A DNA stretch of 32,835 nucleotides. Origin: Candidatus Nomurabacteria bacterium. Its GTDB lineage: Bacteria; Patescibacteriota; Saccharimonadia; Saccharimonadales; Saccharimonadaceae. The position numbers and the translations under genes were made by a program. The notes below the pieces were generated by a model. The model did not search any database. It was given only the letters and a program-made list of their open reading frames with translations, and was not told the origin of the DNA. Location of the stretch: assembly GCA_031261545.1 (NCBI GenBank), contig JAISJL010000009.1:1-32835 (forward strand), in the 5' to 3' direction. Of the stretch, positions 19,542 to 29,925 are shown piece by piece; within the stretch, counting starts at the first letter, position 1; each line of letters starts with the position of its first letter.

Positions 19542-19618
19542 AGAGACAATAGGCACCAAAAGAAGCCTATGAACATAGGTTTAGGCCTTGTAAATCACAA
19601 TTAAAGGAGGAACTTTCA

Positions 19619-20215
19619 ATGAAAAGTCCAAAAAGTCTTGCACTTGTCCTTGCAGCGGCCCTGCTTGCCACTGCGCTAACCGCCTGTGGTGGTAGCACAG
19701 CAAACCGACCGCACAGCAGCCCAAGCAGCACTACGGAAACTACATCGCAGCAACCCAGCAGTGGTGATGCTGGAAAAGAAGATGCGCCATCGAGCAACAA
19801 CGTCTCCGACGGCGACATCCCTGCGCTTGTGCCGACCAAGCTAAACGACGGCTGGTTATCGACCAGATACGATGAAGGTCACAAAACTCTCATCGCGGAG
19901 TTCGGCTGGACAGCCCTTGTCACCGATGACACGCCGGTCGACGAAAACGACCTCTATCTCTACAAGGTAGTCGTCATCCCAAAGAAATCGGCGGAAAAGG
20001 CACAAGAACTGTTCAGTCTCGCCGGTAAACCCGAAGCCTATGACGGCTTTTGGGTCAGTGACGGCGACGTCCAGAAAAACGGCAAAATCATTGTCGTTTT
20101 ATTACCACAAAACAAAGACGGCGGCTTCCCTACGATGGAAGAAGCCGTCGGGACGACCGTTCTCGCCGCATCGGATGACACGGCATATGGCATGGCGACA
20201 CTGACAACTCGCTAA
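19619..20215 (+). CDS. Putative lipoprotein, unknown function
   Basis: Signal peptide with lipobox: LALVLAAALLATALTACGG; Ser/Thr-rich linker then a globular domain. SD AGGAGG upstream. Confidence 0.85.
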   Translation: MKSPKSLALVLAAALLATALTACGGSTANRPHSSPSSTTETTSQQPSSGDAGKEDAPSSNNVSDGDIPALVPTKLNDGWLSTRYDEGHKTLIAEFGWTALVTDDTPVDENDLYLYKVVVIPKKSAEKAQELFSLAGKPEAYDGFWVSDGDVQKNGKIIVVLLPQNKDGGFPTMEEAVGTTVLAASDDTAYGMATLTTR

Positions 20216-20231
20216 GCCACTTCCTCTTTAA

Positions 20232-21328
<1,097 letters not shown>

Positions 21329-21329
<1 letters not shown>

Positions 21330-21895
21330 TGAACTACGAAGACGCGCTTTACGGAAAAGAGCTAAAAATCTCTACCTGCAAAATACCGGACATGCTAATC
21401 ATTGATTTGCCCGTTTTTGGCGACGAACGTGGCTGGTTTAAGGAAAATTTCCAAAAGCAAAAGCTAGCCGAGCTTGGCTTTCCTAAAGATTTCATTCCAG
21501 TCCAAAACAATGTTTCTTCCAACCGCGAACGCGGCGTTACACGAGGCATACACGCCGAACCATGGAATAAATACATCAGCTTGACACGTGGCAAGGTCTT
21601 TGTGGCCATCGTTGACCTACGCCAAAGTAGCGCTACTTTCGGAACAGTCGAAACACTAGAGCTCGACCCATCCAAGGCCATTTTTGTGCCAAAAGGCTGC
21701 GGCAATTCGTACCAAACCCTCACCCCAGATGTCGAGTATACTTATCTCGTTGACGATTTTTGGTCACCAAAAACCGAATACACCTTTGTCAATCTGGCCG
21801 ACCCGAAGCTCAAAATCTCTTGGCCAATCCCACTCGAACGGGCCATTATTTCCGAAAAAGATTTGCATCACCCCAATCTGGAGGCAATCAAATGA
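21329..21895 (+). CDS. rmlC: dTDP-4-dehydrorhamnose 3,5-epimerase family
   Basis: DERGWFKENF, QNNVSSNRERGVTRGIHAEPW, GKVFVAIVDLRQ, FVPKGCGNSYQTL; start corrected to ATG 21329, overlapping rmlB stop. Confidence 0.9.
21624..21639. repeat. Palindrome AAAGTAGCGCTACTTT, copy 3 (inside rmlC)
   Basis: Perfect 16-bp palindrome; 24-nt context identical to copy 1. Confidence 0.97.
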
Positions 21896-22749
21896 ACGAA
21901 AACGAAATCCTAATCATCGGCGCCAAAGGCCAACTCGGATCAGATCTATGCAAAAAATACCCCAACGCCATCGCCGTCGACTACAACGAACTGGATATTA
22001 CTGACAGATCCGCCGTCGAAACCTTCGAGTGGGAAAAGTTCAAAGTCATAATCAACGCCGCAGCTTTCACTAATGTTGATGGCGCGGAAACGGACGACGG
22101 ACGCATCCTTGCTTGGAAAATCAACGCTAGTGGTCCACGCCTCCTGTCCGAAATGGCTCTTAAACACGATTTAACCTTTATTCACATCTCATCTGACTAC
22201 GTCTTTGATGGACAACTCAAAAACCATAATGAAAGCGAAGACTTTTCGCCACTCAGCGTTTATGGAGCATCAAAAGCCGCCGGCGATCTATCTGTATCAC
22301 TTACGCCAAAACACTACATCTTGCGAACAAGTTGGGTTGTCGGCAACGGCAAAAATTTTGTCAAAACTATGCTTGAACTCGCAGAAAAAGGTGTCAAACC
22401 CAACGTCGTCAACGACCAATTCGGACGGTTGACTTTCACTTCCGAACTCGTTAGCGCAATCGACTTTATTCTAACAAACCACCCACATTATGACACATAC
22501 AATATCTCCAACAGCGGAGCAATCAAATCTTGGGCAGAAATAGCCAAACAAGTCTATCGAATTTCTGACAAATATCCAAATAACGTAACAGGAATATCAA
22601 CCGAGGAATATTATCAAGGCAAGGATAACATCGCTCCGCGTCCGACTAATTCCAACCTTAATTTGGACAAAATTATAGCCGCAGGTTTCGTGCCAACTGA
22701 TTGGCAAGCCGAAATGGAAAACTACATAAGAAAGGAGCTCACAAAATGA
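21892..22749 (+). CDS. rmlD: dTDP-4-dehydrorhamnose reductase
   Basis: [16 protein letters not shown]...[12 protein letters not shown]...ISSDYVFDG...YGASKAAGD; start corrected to ATG 21892. Confidence 0.95.
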   Translation: MNENEILIIGAKGQLGSDLCKKYPNAIAVDYNELDITDRSAVETFEWEKFKVIINAAAFTNVDGAETDDGRILAWKINASGPRLLSEMALKHDLTFIHISSDYVFDGQLKNHNESEDFSPLSVYGASKAAGDLSVSLTPKHYILRTSWVVGNGKNFVKTMLELAEKGVKPNVVNDQFGRLTFTSELVSAIDFILTNHPHYDTYNISNSGAIKSWAEIAKQVYRISDKYPNNVTGISTEEYYQGKDNIAPRPTNSNLNLDKIIAAGFVPTDWQAEMENYIRKELTK

Positions 22750-23594
22750 AAGGTATAATTTTAGCAGGAGGAAGCGGAACAAGGCTTTGGCCGATAACCA
22801 GAGGCATCTCAAAACAACTCATGCCGATTTACGATAAGCCAATGATTTATTATCCACTATCAACTCTAATGCTAGCTGGAATCCGTGAAATCTTAATAAT
22901 CACTACACCACAAGACCAAGCCAACTTCCAAAATCTGTTGGGCGATGGCTCTTCTTGGGGTCTCAAATTAAGCTACAAAATCCAACCATCGCCGGATGGA
23001 TTGGCGCAAGCTTTCATAATCGGCGAAGATTTCATAGGCGACGACAGCGTAGCTTTGGTACTCGGCGACAATATCTTCAACGGACACAATCTCAGCAAAT
23101 CGCTCAAAGAAAGTGCTAAAAACACCAGCGGCACGGTTTTTGCTTATCCTGTTTCTGATCCAAAACGCTATGGTGTTGTCGAATTTAATGATCAAATGCA
23201 AGCAATTTCCATCGAAGAAAAGCCGACTAACCCTAAATCAAATTACGCCGTAGTCGGGTTATATTTCTATGACAACAATGTCGTCGAAATCGCCAAAAAT
23301 GTCAAACCCAGCAAACGCGGTGAACTCGAAATCACCTCCATCAACGAAGAATACTTGAAGCGCGGAAAGTTAATCGTCACCACACTCGGCAAAGATGATG
23401 TCTGGCTCGACACTGGCACCATCGACTCTATGACTGACGCCAGCGATTACATCAAAGTCATCCAAAAACGCACCGGACAAATCATCGGCTCACCAGAAAA
23501 GACCGCCTATGACGAAAGCTTCATCTCAAAAGAGCAATTAGCTGACCTCGCCAAGCCGCTTATGAAATCTGGCTACGGAAAATATTTAGCCTAG
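22746..23594 (+). CDS. rmlA: Glucose-1-phosphate thymidylyltransferase
   Basis: [55 protein letters not shown]; start corrected to ATG 22746. Confidence 0.97.
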   Translation: MKGIILAGGSGTRLWPITRGISKQLMPIYDKPMIYYPLSTLMLAGIREILIITTPQDQANFQNLLGDGSSWGLKLSYKIQPSPDGLAQAFIIGEDFIGDDSVALVLGDNIFNGHNLSKSLKESAKNTSGTVFAYPVSDPKRYGVVEFNDQMQAISIEEKPTNPKSNYAVVGLYFYDNNVVEIAKNVKPSKRGELEITSINEEYLKRGKLIVTTLGKDDVWLDTGTIDSMTDASDYIKVIQKRTGQIIGSPEKTAYDESFISKEQLADLAKPLMKSGYGKYLA

Positions 23595-26593
23595 GACGCA
23601 AACTTATACTCTTGGTCATACTTGTCCGCAACATCCTCTACTCGACCAAGAGTATCTATTGACTTCATTTTTTTGCCATTTTTCTCACATACTATCTTAC
23701 CGAGCAGGCGCTCTACCGCATGCGCCAAAGTTCCGTCTATCTGTCCCATTTCAATCTCAAAATCTGACGGGATCAAAAACATATCCGATAGAGGATCAAG
23801 ATAATTCATCCTACACCAAAACATCGTTCCACCAAAATATGGATACATTTCGGAATGTTTGATGATATTGTCAACTTCTTTCGCGCTAAAAATATTAGCC
23901 ATCAAGCTCCTAAGCGCTCTCTCATCGCCGCCCATATGTTTAGATAGGGACACGATGTGCCGCTTTGGTCCGATTATCCCCATCTCGCTATCATCAAGAG
24001 CTACGACCAACTCCTTCGTATCCTCTGGCAAAAGCGAAGCGTATATATCTTTCGCCCATTCTTGACCGTCATCCCGATGCTTCGATTTCTTGGAGTGCAA
24101 TTTCAAGCAATTTTCATACCCAGCGTTTCTAATCCTCTGCGCGATCATCACAAACGGCAACACATCCCTACCGTGATTCGGCACAGGAATTACGGTAGTA
24201 TTTTTATGATATTGAGATATTCTTTCCGGATAAAATGTATCAACATACTCTGGTCGAGTAGATATAAACAAATCAAAGCTTCTGTCCAAATTACGCAGCT
24301 TCTCCGACAGCAACTTCCAGGAGTCCAAATAATACAAATGAACTATAACTGCAATCTTCGCATTGCCCGACCGTATAATTCCATATTCTGGAAAGTTAAT
24401 TTTATTCCTAGGATTCTGGCTATACTTCGCAATCACTTCTGCAGTTCTAATTAACGTATTATGACCAAGCTGTTGCGACGGCTCCAACATAGCCGACTCC
24501 GCCCATTCATTCCATGCATTTATGAAGACAATCGGCATAGATTTTTTCTTAATATTAGTCTCATAATCCAAAATAGTGTCGAGCCATTTAGCATATAATT
24601 CTGGACTTGACTTGAAAAATGTTACGCCCCCCTTTCCTTTACGCCGCGCCTCATTGCACCAACTCGGTGAAATGGTTTTATACGTGTTAGAATTTTTTGC
24701 TATATTTTCCATCTCCGTTTTCGCAATATGCCGATAATCCACACAGTATCCCGACCAATTAGCATCAATCAGTTTATTGCTCACGTCGATGAATTTGCCC
24801 TTTTCACTGACATAATTCTTGATCGCCGGTACCGTCGAATTCGTTGGCGTAAAATCCATCGTTGCATCAAACCCAATGTCAGAAACATCAAAATTCGCAA
24901 AATTAGTACACGCGATCAGCCACAATTCCTTGTCATATTCTTTCTTAAAATACTCCCGCCAAATACGAGCGTATTTTTTTGCATCATCCAATAAATCAAC
25001 CCTATACACCGTCAAGATTGGCTTACCATTCTCTGTTACATAACGCGAATCATTCAGATATTTAGCCACGTCCTTAATGAATTGCAACGGATCACTTTCT
25101 CGATTTTTTTGCTCAAAAATGACCTCATCATCAGATCCGTCCCATTTTCTAGTCCAATTTTCATTAGCCCAACAAATTGAAAAGTGAAAATCCCAATCTT
25201 TATGTTCCAAGAAAATATCAATCGGCATCTCCATAACTTTTTTGCCCGAAAACCAATAATAATAAAATTGAAAGCCATAAACACCATATTTTTTTGCCAA
25301 GCCTATCTGTTCATGTATGATTTGTGGATTCCGCAAATCATAAAAACCCAAATCGGATGGAAAAACCGGCTGCTCTTGCCCCACAAACCTCGGCGTGCTG
25401 GCAGTCACATTTGTCCACTCAGTAAATCCCCTGCCCCATGCTTGATCATTTTCCTTAAAAGGATGAAATTGCGGTAAATATATAGCCATCACCCTCGGGT
25501 CACCGTCACCGCGCACATAATGAGTTTTCAATTCATCACTATGCCAATAAACCTTATCGCTGTTCACGATCACCTGGTGTTCAGCGTAATTATTTGCCAA
25601 ATTAGCATTGTAATATTCCGAAAAGCCACTCGATACAGGAATAGCGTCGCCGCCATATAATCTTGCCAAAACTTTTTTCAAGAAAATCTTGGTAAATTCT
25701 CTAGGCCCTCTTCTTACGATAATCTCCAGCCCATGCCACACCTTTCGAGCAAAACGATAAGGCTTGCGCAAAATCACCTTCACAAAATTATCATTATTCA
25801 ATTCCAAAAACGGTAATTTATATCTATCAAAATACTCCTCAATGTATTTAACTGGATAATCGGTTTTTTTAGTCACATACCCGCGCAAACTCTTGCCACT
25901 CTTTTTACCAACCAAGAACGCCTTAACTTTAACTAATGGAAAACCACTCTTGAGTAACAACTTGGGATAATAAATCGTATAATTCTGGAACTTTCGTTTT
26001 GAGCCATTTGTATTGAAAAAAGCTTCGTATTTCAGACCAGATTTCTTTAATAAATCCGTCATTCGTGTTTCATACTTAGCGATAACTTGGTTCACATCTT
26101 GTTCATCTTCCACACCCTCCCAAAACTTCCTGAACGCAACAGCCATCGTCGCCGACCGGTTGAAGCATATAAAAAACGACTGCAAATGCTCCGGTATGTA
26201 TCCAAACTCGCTGTTTGATGCCGCATGGTTTATCAACCCCCAAAAGTCAATTTCTTGACTGTCCATCTTTTTATAAACCGCGTCCAATGAATGTATTGGA
26301 CCAAAACATGTGTCATTCATCAAAGTCACAGAATCATACTTCGCTAGCTCATCCCAACCAACACTCGTTAGCCCATCTCGCCAAGCCGCAAAATCAAACC
26401 CAACATTTTCCCTCTGAATGATTTCCGAAGCAAGCTTTTCCACAGTCGCCCTGTCATCATCCGACAAAACACTATTGCTGATAAACAAAATCTTGTCATA
26501 CAATTCGCGTATTTTGCCCAGCTGATACGCCACGTGCGGCGCAAACTCGCCATCTTTGTTATAATGCACATAAATCAAAAGTCGCTTTTTCAT
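23591..26593 (-). CDS. Multidomain rhamnan-synthesis-F (RgpF) / WbsX-like / RgpF-like glycan biosynthesis protein
   Basis: N-terminal RgpF-like ([21 protein letters not shown]...[14 protein letters not shown]...LMNDTCFGP); central WbsX-like ([27 protein letters not shown]...[16 protein letters not shown] type); C-terminal second RgpF-like ([18 protein letters not shown]...[25 protein letters not shown]). Confidence 0.88.
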   Translation of the reverse strand: MKKRLLIYVHYNKDGEFAPHVAYQLGKIRELYDKILFISNSVLSDDDRATVEKLASEIIQRENVGFDFAAWRDGLTSVGWDELAKYDSVTLMNDTCFGPIHSLDAVYKKMDSQEIDFWGLINHAASNSEFGYIPEHLQSFFICFNRSATMAVAFRKFWEGVEDEQDVNQVIAKYETRMTDLLKKSGLKYEAFFNTNGSKRKFQNYTIYYPKLLLKSGFPLVKVKAFLVGKKSGKSLRGYVTKKTDYPVKYIEEYFDRYKLPFLELNNDNFVKVILRKPYRFARKVWHGLEIIVRRGPREFTKIFLKKVLARLYGGDAIPVSSGFSEYYNANLANNYAEHQVIVNSDKVYWHSDELKTHYVRGDGDPRVMAIYLPQFHPFKENDQAWGRGFTEWTNVTASTPRFVGQEQPVFPSDLGFYDLRNPQIIHEQIGLAKKYGVYGFQFYYYWFSGKKVMEMPIDIFLEHKDWDFHFSICWANENWTRKWDGSDDEVIFEQKNRESDPLQFIKDVAKYLNDSRYVTENGKPILTVYRVDLLDDAKKYARIWREYFKKEYDKELWLIACTNFANFDVSDIGFDATMDFTPTNSTVPAIKNYVSEKGKFIDVSNKLIDANWSGYCVDYRHIAKTEMENIAKNSNTYKTISPSWCNEARRKGKGGVTFFKSSPELYAKWLDTILDYETNIKKKSMPIVFINAWNEWAESAMLEPSQQLGHNTLIRTAEVIAKYSQNPRNKINFPEYGIIRSGNAKIAVIVHLYYLDSWKLLSEKLRNLDRSFDLFISTRPEYVDTFYPERISQYHKNTTVIPVPNHGRDVLPFVMIAQRIRNAGYENCLKLHSKKSKHRDDGQEWAKDIYASLLPEDTKELVVALDDSEMGIIGPKRHIVSLSKHMGGDERALRSLMANIFSAKEVDNIIKHSEMYPYFGGTMFWCRMNYLDPLSDMFLIPSDFEIEMGQIDGTLAHAVERLLGKIVCEKNGKKMKSIDTLGRVEDVADKYDQEYKFAS

Positions 26594-26601
26594 ATCTTTT
26601 A

Positions 26602-27594
26602 TTATACCACACGTTTTCTAAAAATTCTTTTACCCAAGCGCAGCGGAGCGGTAACAATCCGACCAATCCTGTATGAAAGTGAATTCCTAATTTTATATCC
26701 CTTTGCTCGCAAGGCTACAATCTCGGCACTTTTAGCAGCAATATCAACATTTTTAGCCACAATTTCCGCATCACGATTGTCAATTATTTCTCTTAGCGAC
26801 TTCATCTGCATCTTCAATTCCGAACGATTCGTCTCATTTTCCAAACTATTTTTCATAAACAAATCTGGATATTTTTCAATATATTTCCATTGCGCTTCAC
26901 GCAAGCGTTCCATACGCCCCTTCATTTTTTGATCATCTTCCGATTTGCTATCGCTCTCGGTCAAGAACCTATAAGTCACTGTCACTTCATCAAGATAATA
27001 GACCTTCGTCTGCGCATAAAGTTCCAATTGTATGTCAAAAGTGTCATCAACCGTATCCAAATCTATTTCACCGTTGATTTTCCGCATCAAATCTGTCCGT
27101 ACCAACCAACTCCCCGGCATCGTCGTCGTCATCATCACCAAGTGCATCGCAAAATTCTCCGGACGAGCAAAGACAAAGTTGCTTGCAACCGCATGTTTGA
27201 TTTCTCCATCTGGATATAAAATATCATAATCTGTATAACATTGCCCATATTCTGGATTTTTCTCCAAAATCTCAACTTGCTTACTCAATTTCTTATTATC
27301 AATCCAATAGTCATCACCATCCAATCGTGCAATATACTTCCCCGTCGCCAGCTTACAAGCCCGAGCCCAGTTTTTCGTCACACCCAAGTTTTTCTCGTTA
27401 AAAACCACCTTAACCTGTGGGTATTCTTGCACCACTCCCCTCAATATCTCCACACCACCATCCGTCGAGTCGTCGTCAACCACTATAATTTCCATATTTT
27501 CATAATCTTGCTGCACAACGCTTTCTACCGCCTGCCGAATATACAAAGCCTTGTTGTAACAAGTAATAATCACCGATATTTTTACTTTACTCAT
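26602..27594 (-). CDS. GT2 family glycosyltransferase with C-terminal coiled coil
   Basis: ISVIITCYNKALYIRQAVESVVQQDYENMEIIVVDDDSTDGG...ARLDGDDYWI; coiled coil DNRDAEIVAKNVDIAAKSAEIVALR. Confidence 0.93.
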   Translation of the reverse strand: MSKVKISVIITCYNKALYIRQAVESVVQQDYENMEIIVVDDDSTDGGVEILRGVVQEYPQVKVVFNEKNLGVTKNWARACKLATGKYIARLDGDDYWIDNKKLSKQVEILEKNPEYGQCYTDYDILYPDGEIKHAVASNFVFARPENFAMHLVMMTTTMPGSWLVRTDLMRKINGEIDLDTVDDTFDIQLELYAQTKVYYLDEVTVTYRFLTESDSKSEDDQKMKGRMERLREAQWKYIEKYPDLFMKNSLENETNRSELKMQMKSLREIIDNRDAEIVAKNVDIAAKSAEIVALRAKGYKIRNSLSYRIGRIVTAPLRLGKRIFRKRVV

Positions 27595-27633
27595 ACCCAA
27601 ATTATATCACAAATCATCCAAAAAATCTATCCT

Positions 27634-27668
27634 GTTGAAACGCCCTGTCCAAAGGGCAGAGCGTTTCG
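27634..27668 (-). terminator. Conserved 3' hairpin of cassette A
   Basis: Minus strand GAAACGCTCTGCCC TTTG GACAGGGCGTTTC; near-identical to the hairpin after cassette B. Confidence 0.7.
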
Positions 27669-27708
27669 TGTGCATAGATTAGTAATTTGCTTAACCTTGT
27701 GTTTCTCG

Positions 27709-28779
27709 TCACTTAACGAGGTAGAACTCTCCACCCTCTCCGAGCTGGTTGTTCACCGCGGCAGCATCATAATGAACCGTGTATGGCCCACCCGTTTCGA
27801 GAGGCTCGTAAACCCAACCGGTAGTAGTTACATAGCGAATGATGCCCTTATAAGTCGGATATGCGTTGTTCGTTTGTATGGGCGATTTGTCGCCATACAC
27901 AACGAAAATATCGGTTGCTTGGGCTACATCCACGGTCACCTTATCGGCTTTGTAGCTACCGCTTAGACCAGTAACATTGCCTACTGCGCTGGGCGAATCA
28001 CTGATATCGAAATACTTGCCTGAAACGCCACCAACGCTATAGTCCGTAGTCCAAGTAGCTCCACCGTCACTTGAATAACCGTTCAGGAAGCGCGCACCCC
28101 CTGCAAGATACTTATAGAGAGTTACTAGGAGGTCTGCCTTCCGAGGCAAATACGCTGTGATAGAACCGTCAACCTTGTTGTAGAAGATTTTTCCGCCAAG
28201 ACCAACGACCGTTGCACGAATGGGCGCGCCGATGGCTTTACCCCAAACGGTGTCCATCCACGGAGCATCAATGTCGGAATCGCCGAGTTTGACGGTGTAG
28301 CCTCCAGCTGTAGCCAGAAGCGAGCTACTTTCCGTATCGTAGCTGAGTGTCACGGTTTCGGTTCCTGCCGTTATAACGATGTCACCAAGCCCGTTATACT
28401 TATCTTCATCATAGGAAACCTTAACATCCTTAATGAACGATAACAGCGAGGTTTGAATTGCCAGAGGAACTGCCGATACACCTTCGTTCTTAGAGTCTAC
28501 ATAGTTTTTCGCCTGCAAACTCTTCAACGCCGTAGCCAAGTTGACTCCTGCGCCAGCCCCCCATGCAGGGTTACCAGAACCGCTGCCAGAGTTCTTTTCC
28601 GCCGTGATAGAAATGGTGTTATACGCCGAATCAACCTTGACAATAACGCCGTCCCAAGTGTCCGGTGCGACGTCACTTCTTGCGAACGCCGTGATGGAGA
28701 ATGCACTCATCATGAGCGCAACTGCGAGGAATGTTGCGAGTAGCTTTCTGCCACTCGCTTGTTTGATTTTGAGTTTCAT
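27709..28779 (-). CDS. Secreted protein, cassette A (paralog of 29926-31017)
   Basis: Signal peptide KLLATFLAVALMMSAFSITAFA; shares WGAGAGVNL, SLLSFIKxVxVSYxEDKYNGxG, PWMDTVWGKAIGAPIR, DGSITAYLP and ETGGPY blocks with the plus-strand paralog. Confidence 0.88.
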   Translation of the reverse strand: MKLKIKQASGRKLLATFLAVALMMSAFSITAFARSDVAPDTWDGVIVKVDSAYNTISITAEKNSGSGSGNPAWGAGAGVNLATALKSLQAKNYVDSKNEGVSAVPLAIQTSLLSFIKDVKVSYDEDKYNGLGDIVITAGTETVTLSYDTESSSLLATAGGYTVKLGDSDIDAPWMDTVWGKAIGAPIRATVVGLGGKIFYNKVDGSITAYLPRKADLLVTLYKYLAGGARFLNGYSSDGGATWTTDYSVGGVSGKYFDISDSPSAVGNVTGLSGSYKADKVTVDVAQATDIFVVYGDKSPIQTNNAYPTYKGIIRYVTTTGWVYEPLETGGPYTVHYDAAAVNNQLGEGGEFYLVK

Positions 28780-29025
28780 AATAGAAACCCTCCTTTCAAA
28801 TTAAGCGAGCCTTTCGGCCCTTTGTGATGTTACGGTTTAGAACCGTAACCCTACATTTGTGGCCGAAAGCTTATCCGGCCAATACTTGTACAAGTTTTGG
28901 CGCGACTAAAGTCTACTCCAACTTCGCAAAAGTAACCTTGTGCGACGTTAAGTGACTCAGAAATGTGTAAATAATTTCAGGAATACTCCTTTGACAGCCC
29001 CATACAGTGCCGCCCGGTCTTTCCT
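28780..29025 (-). ncRNA. Structured 5' leader RNA of cassette A (candidate cis-regulatory RNA)
   Basis: Promoter TTGAAA-N17-TATACT (29032-29060, minus) predicts a ~245-nt leader; conserved with leader B over about 170 nt, with multiple hairpins. Confidence 0.55.
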
Positions 29026-29031
29026 AAAACC

Positions 29032-29060
29032 AGTATATCACATTTATTTTTTAATTTCAA
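29032..29060 (-). promoter_or_regulatory. Promoter of cassette A, overlapping the 3' end of the nuclease ORF
   Basis: Minus strand TTGAAA-ttaaaaaataaatgtga-TATACT, 17-bp spacer. Confidence 0.65.
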
Positions 29061-29445
29061 GTATTTTTTCGTCTTTTCCGATAAAAATTACTCGTTTAAT
29101 ACTTTTGTGCTCATTTAATTTCCGCTCAATTTGTTTAAGGATAAAATCGTCTGGCAATAACGTTCTGCGACAATCAAGAACGATACTCTTCGATTGTTTT
29201 GACGCCTTTTTGAATTGGTCAACAATGGTATATTTTTTGGATTTTCCCATTGGACTCTTAATCTCCCATTCCACTCCATTCATTATAAGATCTGGCGTTT
29301 TGACCTTATAGGTGTCAACAGGCTTCAGGAACATAATCACCGAGCCGTAATGCCTCGCCAATATCTCCGCAACCTCAAGCTCATGAGGTTCAGGTTTATA
29401 TCTACCATCATCTGGAGTTACAACTTCATATTTTGGTCTTTCCAT
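29044..29445 (-). CDS. Orphan CdiA C-terminal tRNase-like PD-(D/E)xK nuclease domain protein
   Basis: 133 aa: PHELEVAEILARHYGSVIMFLKPVDTYKVKTPDLIMNGVEWEIKSPMGKSKKYTIVDQFKKASKQSKSIVLDCRR; KTPDLI...EIK resembles the CdiA-CT/phage-associated nuclease family. Confidence 0.72.
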   Translation of the reverse strand: MERPKYEVVTPDDGRYKPEPHELEVAEILARHYGSVIMFLKPVDTYKVKTPDLIMNGVEWEIKSPMGKSKKYTIVDQFKKASKQSKSIVLDCRRTLLPDDFILKQIERKLNEHKSIKRVIFIGKDEKILEIKK

Positions 29446-29452
29446 GAAAACT

Positions 29453-29481
29453 ATTTTACCAAACTAGCCTCAAAACAGCAA
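29453..29481 (-). promoter_or_regulatory. Leaderless promoter of nuclease gene
   Basis: Minus strand TTGCTG-N17-TAAAAT followed 7 nt later by the ATG. Confidence 0.6.
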
Positions 29482-29570
29482 GCATAAGCGTAAAACGCCA
29501 AAATCTTATGCCAAATACACTAAAATACGTTAAAATTGAAAATAAGCATAACTTTTTTGCCAAAAAGTCT

Positions 29571-29599
29571 TGTATTTTGGCTTTTATCGTGTTATAATA
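29571..29599 (+). promoter_or_regulatory. Promoter of cassette B
   Basis: TTGTAT-tttggcttttatcgtgt-TATAAT, 17-bp spacer. Confidence 0.75.
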
Positions 29600-29605
29600 G
29601 GGGTG

Positions 29606-29925
29606 GAGTGATAAGAGTTTATCTTATACCTCGCAATCGCACCTTATACAATTAGTAATTGCAAAAAGTTGTAAATCACAAAAACCGACCTGGGAAGTCG
29701 GCTGCTGGCTTAAAACGTCAGTACTACAACGGATTGTCGAGAGCTATGTCGCACAAGGTTACTTTTGCGTCGTATACGAGAGGCTTTAAGTCGCGCCAAA
29801 ACTTGTACAAGTATTGGCCGAATAAGCTTTCGGCCACAGTCAACCCATGAGAATCCCTTAAAAAAGGAAACTTGTGGATCAACCTTAGGCCGAAAGGCCT
29901 GCTTAATTGAAAGGAGGGTTTCATT
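29606..29925 (+). ncRNA. Structured 5' leader RNA of cassette B (candidate cis-regulatory RNA)
   Basis: ~320-nt leader; hairpins CGCACAAGGTTACTTTTGCG (29750-29769), GCCAAAACTTGTACAAGTATTGGC (29795-29818), GCTTTCGGCC/GGCCGAAAGGC (29826-29835 with 29888-29898); strong SD AAGGAGGG before ATG 29926. Confidence 0.55.

Noticed and set aside
29606-29925. Known riboswitch class (e.g. c-di-GMP GEMM-I) in cassette leaders
   Set aside because: The leader lacks the recognisable conserved GEMM core; no known aptamer pattern could be identified.
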